Of a DNA stretch of 25,061 bases, positions 18,955 through 25,061 are shown one piece after another. Location: the NCBI RefSeq assembly GCF_000003605.2, contig NW_003120936.1:128159-153219 (forward strand), read 5' to 3'. A model generated the notes under the pieces. That model did no database searches, was not told where the DNA came from, and saw nothing but the letters and a program-made list of their open reading frames with translations. This DNA comes from Saccoglossus kowalevskii (taxonomy: Eukaryota; Hemichordata; Enteropneusta; Harrimaniidae). A program made the position numbers and the translations under genes. Each line of letters starts with the position of its first letter. Positions within the stretch are counted from its first letter, which is position 1.

Positions 18955-21900
18955 CTGCAAGTAAAACATAAATATCAATAATGTAATTTTGCATATCATT
19001 ATGTACAAATCTTATACTAGTATGTCACTCCATCTAGGGAGAAGCTATTCTGTGATGTAAATTAGTGTAACGTCAGTGTCGTTACTGTTTTGCCGTTAAT
19101 ACAGGTTTGGCGCTACACAATCGTTTCATAGATTCTTGGATGTTGCTTTCAAGTTCAATTATTTTGTTTAGTTGTCCTTACCTGTGATCTGTTGTTTATT
19201 TCTAAATGGAGCTTTGTTTTCGTTAAATTGCTATGCCCACTTACTATATGTGGTAGAGTGAACCCCTCTGCTAGCGATGGCATCTTGTTCGAGTGTCTAA
19301 CTTGATGGAATGGTATTTTTTTCGGATCTCTAGTTGAACCTAATGGGATTGGGTTTTGCATTGTGAGTGGACGTGACGTGAAGTTGGGCGGTTTTCGAGA
19401 CGGTTTTGGGGGGACCTTTGGTTTTCCGAACGACCGTGGTGTTACTTGATTGTTGTTCACGGCGACAACGGGTTGCTCATTAACGAGTCTGTCTAACTTC
19501 GTGTCCTCTGGATATGACGTACGTTGGTTCTGTAAACGTGAATCTTTGTATGAATCAGACCACTGTATAAACAAAAACAAAAGGATATTAACGTGTGTTA
19601 TATGACGGAGAGGGCGCACGCTAAGTGAGAAAAAAATGTAGTTGTTCTTGCATTTCGTTCAATAGTACATTTAATACAGTTATTGTTGTTTACATCTAGA
19701 AATATAAGTTTACATATAAAGCCACAAATAAAACCACAAACCTTTCGTATTGGTCCATTTATCTTGTGAATTTCAATGCCAGTATCTGGGATAAACGCAG
19801 GATTTATTGCTATGCTAGAATTTATTTTTGGATGTTCTTGTCGCAATCTTGACCATTTTATCGAGTCGTTAAATTCTCTTGCTTTTTTTAAATAAATCAG
19901 AAACGCCGTGATGCAGACGAAAATCATGCCTGCCGTGGTTCCCATGGAAACAGCCAGTGCAAGAAAATAAACGGTATCTAGAATATAATGAAATAATGTT
20001 TTTGTAACAAGAAGTGTTGATAACACCCTTCCCCGGCGAATTTATCACGTGACTGATAATATTTTGTGTACATACGTTCTGTGATCAGGTCGCATTGTCG
20101 TCCTGGTCTAGATAACCTCGCCGTCGAAACATCATCATACCCCTCCAGGCAGTCACACGTAAAATCGCCGTTAGCTAGATCAATACAGTCGGCGTTGTCG
20201 GAGCAGTCGTTCCCATGACGATTATCACAAGCAGTATCGTTGTAATCTACAAACAAGAAGTGTTCGTAACTATTGATTGCTCGCACAAATACATTAAAGC
20301 AGGGTGTTCGTATGCAACGTACACAACACATGTAAATACATTGTTTGATTACAGGAAATTGCAAAGTATGTTGCACGACCACTATCATTGAACCACAGTC
20401 CCTGGATTGAACTTACATTTCAACTGAGAAAATAAAAACAAAAGTCAGATTATATTTCAAAAGCAAAGAATATAAATCACTGGTAACCATAATGGTGATT
20501 GTATGATGAGAACGCCACCACATGACAAACATCAGAAATTAGGAGCGTTAGCGTGTAATCGGTTATCACGTGATTGGTCTATTAATAAACGATTATCAAT
20601 AAACATAGCGTAACCTGTTTAGGAGGTCATCATATCATCTACAGGGCACTTCGAAAGATCGCGCTATATCACAAGGATTGAACAGAGTAGGTCGATTTAT
20701 TAATTCTAAAATCAATTCACACACCCGAGGAAGATCAGTACAATGATCTGTCGTTTATTTGTAGTATTGCATGGCAGCTATCCTCGATGACACAATAGTA
20801 TTGAGAAGCATCGATGTGTCCTGCCAAACCTTTTGTTTGACAAGTATGTACTGGGCATACCGGAGATAACTATGACTGTCTGAATGGTACAGTCAACACC
20901 TGGCGGGTGAATGTAAAGCATACCACCAAGCAATCCGTAATGTGAATAATATGAGGATCATTCCAATTCTTAAAACAGGTTACAGGTCTGTTGATATAAA
21001 TGTTGACCACCGTCGTCACATTATTTGTTGTGGTTATTCTCACCTTCAACAATAGTTGCGTCTATGTCAATGGTCAACCCACCAACCATTCCATTCCCAT
21101 TTTTTACTTCACTCTGTAATTTAGTTTTTACATCTTCCATCGTGGTTGACGAAGTGGATGAGAAGTACAAAACAAACCTGGCTCTAATACTCCCAGAGGA
21201 GAATCCTAGCACATCGAGTCCATAATAATCACTCGAGTTGTGAAAAACAGCATCCATCTGTAGTGAATAGAAGAAATAGTTGTGGGTATAACAAGGCTTC
21301 AAGATTGAATTAGGGACACACAACAGTTGAATACATTACCAACTTGAATGATCACCTAGAACTAAATAAAGTATTTTTTATGTATTCATTTTTGTTTTCA
21401 AACTCAGCTGAAAAACTATAATGAGTAATGCTTAGTCACAGAGTTATAATCACTACATGCACATCAGCCAACATCTCATTAAAATATTATTAATTAATTA
21501 AGATTAGTAATTTATTTCTCCTTCATCTTACCGCGTTTTCAATTTGTGTTGACGTGTGTTTGAAGAGTGAGGATGTAGGATTATTCAGCTCCTCCAAATA
21601 TGTAGCCGTATCGCCAGCAATTTCCAGAATTCTCAAGTCACAGATGTATGTGTCTGCATCTTTAAGAACAAATGTGAGAGATTAATAATCAGTGTATAAA
21701 TATATGAGAATTTGTGAAGATATGAATTCCCATTTTAATTTTAGACTTAATGCATGCCTCTGGTAGGTAGATCTGGATAGTTTAAATTAAAGAACATACT
21801 CAATCCTGCTAAACACCAGTAGTGAATCCAACATTACAGACTCACAACTGGCTGCGAGGATTCTTGGCTAATGAAAGGAATCGATTATCCCGAGACTATT

Positions 21901-23300
21901 CACTGATTACTAATATTTGTTTCCTTTGTAGCTCACTGAAATCACCGGTATTGTCAAACGTGGCATCCAAGACCTCACTAGACAATAACAGTTAGTCATC
22001 CATCAGGAAACTTGTCGTTTGGTTAACACATCCAGATTTTCCCACGCCCCTTCTCATTTCATTCACACAGTCTCTATGTGATTAAGAAACTGTTGTTTAC
22101 TCTCATGGGTGCAAATTTATTTATATCATTGGATAAATTAACAGATAGTCACAGAACAATGCTAGATCGTCTGTGTTGTTTATGTGGTATGGTTGACCCT
22201 CGAAGGGCTGTTAACTCATGCAGCACTAACCTGGCTATTCATCGTTTTATGTGTAAATGTAAAACAGATGCGATGAACATAAACAAAACAGTTATTGCAG
22301 TTACTTTTCACCAACACATATAGACACATTAAAAATACTTTAACGGATCAATTGTGGTATTAGTAAAGACATAGTCATGTCAGTACTAATACACAAATAA
22401 TTTGTATGTTGTGTTTAAGAGAAATGAAACAAACAAACAAACATTCAGCAATAAGCCCCTATGGGACATTGTTAGTCAAGTGCTTGCTTTCACAATTATA
22501 CCATTGCAGTGATGCATTATGGGATATACGTATAGTAATGCTGTTCTGCATATTGTGGCATCGATTTAAAGAAAACCAATTACATTAACAAGTATTTCGA
22601 TCTATTTTGGAGATTTGCAATGTTAGTTGTAATGTTGGAGAAGGCGCAGGTGTCTTCAATTTCTATGTAAGTTCAGGCACTACAAGCAACTGCGTTCTCA
22701 TTGTGGCGTTGGGATGCATGGCTTCAGACAACACCGTGACGGTTATCAAGGAGAGATTGGACAATTTTCCATGCGACCTAGCATGATTTAAACATGACAG
22801 ACATGAATTCTGATGGACGACACTGGGCATACTTGTCTCATCTTCTCCAGGGTATGTATCCTAATCTATTGACTCAGAAATACTAAAATGCCATTGTATT
22901 TCGCAAAGATACTCTCTTTATAAACACCATAGTCAATAAATAGCTGAATGTTACATACCTGTGCACGTGCCATTTATATCATAGTAGCTGGGCTTACATT
23001 CACACGTATATCCACTGACGTCATTGAGGCAGTAACGGTCGAGCGAACAAAGGTCACCAGCATCCTCACAACCACCTATAGATGATGAAGTGTTAAAAAA
23101 AACGCCCTAAATAACTTAGAAGAATGGACGGTATTCATTTGATAAAGAGATGACTAAGAAACTTGGGCGTTGATTTGCACTGTAGACAACAAACAACTAC
23201 TTTATCTTCCACACTCCAGATGTTTCTTACTTACCACTCATCGACGCTGTTTTATCAATGATATTAATAAGCGTAGACTCTGCTCGAGAAGTAACATCTC

Positions 23301-23353
<53 letters not shown>

Positions 23354-24039
23354 GAAACAGAACTCTCCTTGTCTGTGGATAAATGTGATGACGAGTCGGA
23401 GCTTGTGATGTGAGTTGTTGATATGTGTGAGGTGGATGCTGTTGTAGATGCGGGACTTCTGGTAGTCACTTGAGATAAATTAGTAGGCGATGCAGAAATG
23501 CGTTCAGTTGTCGTGGGTGATGTGCCCAAATCTGTCAAGGGATGGGTTGATATTGTTTTTACAGTCGAGGATTTGGTGACAGGGAAAGTGTTGTCACCTG
23601 TCGAATATGATATTGACCTGTGTGAAAAACTAGCATCATCTTGTTGATGTTGACGTTGAGTTGATGTTGCAGCTGAAGTTGTCCCATAGGAGACGCTAGG
23701 TAAGTTTTCTGTTGAGAACTCAGTGGCTGTTGAGAACCCAGTGGCTGTTGATAACCCAGTGGTTGGCTTTTGGTTGCTTGTAGAACGTATCACTGTATCA
23801 GTCACAGTTACGTCAGTGGTGAATAAGGACTGCGATGTCAATATTTGAGTAGATACAGTGTCAGAAGAATCAGGCAACACAACATATGTCGTAATTGTGG
23901 CTGGAACACTTTTCTCTGTGGTCTCAGCAGCGGATACTAGCTGTGTTGTAATGTTGTGTGTGGTTGGTGCCCCTGGAAGAAAAAGAAAACATGTACATGT
24001 GCCTGAGAATAGAACTACTATTACATCCTTAATATTCAT
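18796..24039 (-). CDS. Transmembrane mucin-like protein (PTS-EGF-SEA-EGF-TM-tail), eight exons
   Basis: Minus-strand exons: 24039 or 23972 to 23235; 23075-22959; 21659-21532; 21257-21044; 20246-20076; 19977-19742; 19562-19182; 18954-18796. All junctions are GT-AG and keep frame (phases 1,1,0,1,1,0,0), giving 736 residues if the ATG at 24039 is used. Domains: Ser/Thr-rich mucin region 24-262 with poly-Thr 230-246; six-Cys EGF 271-306; SEA about 309-421 with a GSIRA sequence at 372-376, where SEA proteins self-cleave; six-Cys EGF 428-473; membrane helix about 481-508 followed by KK; 228-residue cytoplasmic tail with NPAF (537-540) and VPPKPSRKPP (607-616). This order matches MUC3/MUC12/MUC17. 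A heavily O-glycosylated epithelial surface protein is inferred. The true first exon may lie further upstream. Confidence 0.85.
19182..19562 (-). CDS. Mucin-like gene, cytoplasmic exon 1
   Basis: 127 codons, phase 0-0, from TTTTTGTTTATACAG|TGG to ATCACAG|GTAAGG. Basic, Pro-rich tail with FGKPKVPPKPSRKPP, a candidate SH3-binding stretch. Reading through the donor would give only eight more residues before a stop, so splicing to 18954 is preferred. Confidence 0.8.
19183..19561 (-). other. Note: interval is coding; intron 7 is 18955-19181
   Basis: This interval falls inside cytoplasmic exon 1. The neighbouring introns 18955-19181 and 19563-19741 are short and show no additional feature. Confidence 0.3.
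19742..19977 (-). CDS. Mucin-like gene, membrane-helix exon
   Basis: Encodes the helix VYFLALAVSMGTTAGMIFVC and ITAFLIYL, the stop-transfer KKAR, then the juxtamembrane tail with INPAFIPDTG. Acceptor TTCATTATATTCTAG, donor CGAAAG|GTTTGT (phase 0). Confidence 0.85.
20076..20246 (-). CDS. Mucin-like gene, EGF-2 exon
   Basis: A 171-nt phase 1-1 exon with Cys at 428, 436, 442, 452, 454 and 473: ACDNRHGNDCSDNADC, then GDFTCDCLEGY and a long last loop to GRQC. Acceptor TTCTTGTTTGTAG, donor GAAC|GTATGT. Confidence 0.85.
20247..21043 (-). other. Intron 4 of the mucin-like gene
   Basis: No exon needed: phases on both sides match directly. It contains a TATCACGTGA-type E-box palindrome near 20566; a similar site lies near 20045 in the next intron. 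Confidence 0.6.
21044..21257 (-). CDS. Mucin-like gene, SEA exon 2
   Basis: Acceptor CTATTCACTACAG, then MDAVFHNSSDYYGLDVLGFS, SGSIRARFVLYFSS, and a helix with TMEDVKTKLQSEV, ending IDIDATIVE. GSIRA sits where SEA domains carry G|SVVV. Donor GAAG|GTGAGA, phase 1. Confidence 0.8.
21532..21659 (-). CDS. Mucin-like gene, SEA exon 1
   Basis: Enters in phase 1 after TTCTTAAAG and leaves in phase 0 at AACGCG|GTAAGA. It encodes DADTYICDLRI, YLEELNNPTSSLFKHTS and IENA: the first strands and helix of a SEA domain, with the typical L.NP.S..F pattern before the IE.. helix. Confidence 0.8.
21660..22958 (-). other. Intron 2 of the mucin-like gene
   Basis: The longest intron, about 1.3 kb. The flanking exons join in phase 1 without an extra exon. 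Open frames on the opposite strand (for example 22078-22323) have no support. Confidence 0.6.
22959..23075 (-). CDS. Mucin-like gene, EGF-1 exon
   Basis: A 117-nt phase 1-1 exon encoding one complete EGF-like domain: Cys at 271, 278, 284, 293, 295 and 306, with CEDAGDLC and GYTCECKPSYYDINGTC. Acceptor CATCATCTATAG, donor CACAG|GTATGT. Symmetric phase 1 exons are the standard unit of EGF shuffling. Confidence 0.85.
23235..24039 (-). CDS. Mucin-like gene, PTS exon (start uncertain)
   Basis: Two readings. From ATG 24039 the peptide opens MNIKDVIVVLFSGTCTCFLF, which looks like a signal peptide. Alternatively an intron ends at TTTTCTTTTTCTTCCAG (AG at 23974-23973) and the exon starts at 23972 in phase 1, like its neighbours; the CFLFLP part would then be the pyrimidine tract translated. 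The rest is Thr/Ser-rich, with 18-bp repeats at about 23713-23766 (STATGF/STATEF) and an ACA run for 17 Thr. Donor ATGAGTG|GTAAGT. Confidence 0.8.
23302..23352 (-). repeat. Coding ACA microsatellite (poly-Thr)
   Basis: The plus strand shows 18 uninterrupted TTG units at 23301-23354. In the gene frame they read 17 consecutive ACA codons for Thr, inside the mucin region. Confidence 0.95.
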
Positions 24040-24977
24040 AAAAGGAGTTTTTAGGAAGACCTAAAATGCCTCTTCTGATGGTATATTAGTATGGTTTGAA
24101 TATGTGTTTGAAGAATTGGAGTTCTAACACTACACTTAGAGTAACACTGTCCACGCGAGTAAACATTTTTCGCGACCTCGAATACGAACAAGTGCAACTT
24201 TGCCATGTTATAGCGTGTTGCATTATGGGAAAAAGTTAAAATAGTGGACGTTTCAATAAAACAATCCGGTGCGAGTTTGTTTTTCCAAGTAGAAACTTCT
24301 TAAAGGTTGCCCTAAATTTGCTTGAAATATTATTCTAAGTGTAAATGTTCGGCCTATTAATTTTTTAGTATAGTTTCAGTTAGTATGAAAGAGGGAACAC
24401 AAAATAAAGTCACACTGATATCTTTAAATTAGGTGTTTTCGAATTTACAGAAAAGCACTTTAGCATGATCCAAGTTTGGTTCTCTGTTTGATTTGACCAA
24501 CAACATCGCATACTTGGAGGGGGGATTATTTAGGGACCCCCCAGTTTATATGACTCAAATAGTGTCCCGATTCTTGGTCGAGCGTGGGCTAATAACAATT
24601 GTATTCCTAGTACTAGTATTACTGGTGTTTTAGTATTTTTGTCAACCAATATATTTGATGAGTTTAAGTGTTCAAGTGACATGTAAAGATAAAGATTATC
24701 TAAATAATGATTAAAACAACATAAATACATTGGTTGACAACAACATATTTCTTCGGTGAGTAGCAGACACTACACAATAATTTACTTAATTATAGCGCCA
24801 CTAACGCGCTCGCTGCATTTGCTGGTTGGTTTGAGTATAATTTATATATAAAAGTCTTCAAACATAAATAATGTCTCCTAATTGTTTTTATGGGTGTCGA
24901 TTTTTGACGATTGACGGTCTTCTAACATATCATCTCCGGTCAGAATACTGTTCATACTCGGTATAAGATAAACTTCC
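24040..24977. other. 5' flank or first intron of the mucin-like gene
   Basis: No convincing signal-peptide exon was found. It contains an AT-rich TATAATTTATATATAAAAG tract near 24836, and a G6/C6 inverted repeat at about 24519-24542. Either a promoter region or an intron, depending on which start of the gene is right. Confidence 0.35.
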
Positions 24978-25061
24978 TGTTCCCTTAGCTCCAGTAAATT
25001 GAACATGTTCCCTTAGCTCCAGTAAATTGAACCTGTTCCTTAGCTCCAGTAAATTGAACTT
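24978..25061 (+). repeat. 28-bp tandem repeat, three copies, cut by the window edge
   Basis: Units begin at 24978, 25006 and 25034 with TGTTCCCTTAGCTCCAGTAA and end ATTGAAC plus one base. The third has lost one C. The array probably continues to the right. Confidence 0.9.

Noticed and set aside
19155-19181. C-terminal end of the mucin tail by read-through (RTTKQNN-type end)
   Set aside because: A strong donor CAG|GTAAGG precedes it, and a good acceptor with an in-phase last exon lies at 18954.
22078-22323. Plus-strand 81-residue Cys-containing frame
   Set aside because: It lies in an intron of the mucin-like gene, starts with a non-ATG codon and has no recognisable Cys pattern.
23170-23355. 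Plus-strand frame ending in a poly-Cys run
   Set aside because: It is the complement of the poly-Thr microsatellite of the mucin exon.
24519-24542. G6/C6 inverted repeat as a terminator-like hairpin
   Set aside because: The stem is only six bases with a 12-base loop in a eukaryotic context. No function can be supported.
24530-24730. Minus-strand 66-residue frame as a signal-peptide exon of the mucin-like gene
   Set aside because: It has no N-terminal hydrophobic leader and no donor in the phase needed to join 23972.

Overview
The window reads as nuclear DNA of an invertebrate animal. It is AT-rich and intron-containing, with GT-AG splice sites, AATAAA signals, 5'-truncated LINE retrotransposons, microsatellites and large tandem-repeat arrays. 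The LINE C-terminal fragments and the dense minisatellites would fit a mollusc or another marine lophotrochozoan. That assignment is an inference; nothing here proves a species.

Layout. (1) About 1-1100: the first coding exon and promoter of an unrecognised minus-strand gene, whose body runs out of the left edge. (2) About 1.2-5.0 kb: mobile-element debris. It holds a short inverted-repeat element, two oppositely oriented LINE 3' fragments facing tail to tail, an orphan TATA promoter-like segment with heat-shock-element-like sites, and an A-tailed repeat built on CTTAG-N6-CTAAG palindromes. (3) 5.3-7.9 kb: a complete two-exon plus-strand gene for a 221-residue acidic/basic nuclear-type protein with one CCCH zinc finger. 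(4) 7.95-8.67 kb: a 29/30-bp minisatellite that matures into a 119-bp higher-order repeat. (5) 10.0-14.76 kb: a 4.7-kb array of about 105 copies of a 45-bp unit, with nested higher-order duplications and a duplicated array edge. (6) 15.1-17.6 kb: an inverted pair of a dispersed repeat. One arm carries a LINE insertion with a 12-bp target-site duplication; the other arm is the unoccupied paralogue. A seven-copy perfect 24-bp array lies between the arms. (7) 18.8-24.04 kb: an eight-exon minus-strand gene.

The main gene encodes a transmembrane-mucin-like protein. In order it has a Ser/Thr-rich mucin region with a poly-Thr run, EGF, SEA, EGF, one membrane helix and a cytoplasmic tail with NPAF and a proline-rich SH3-type motif. 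All seven splice junctions keep frame (phases 1,1,0,1,1,0,0). This is the domain order of vertebrate MUC3/MUC12/MUC17, and it is the most interesting system in the window. The three genes show no evident functional link.
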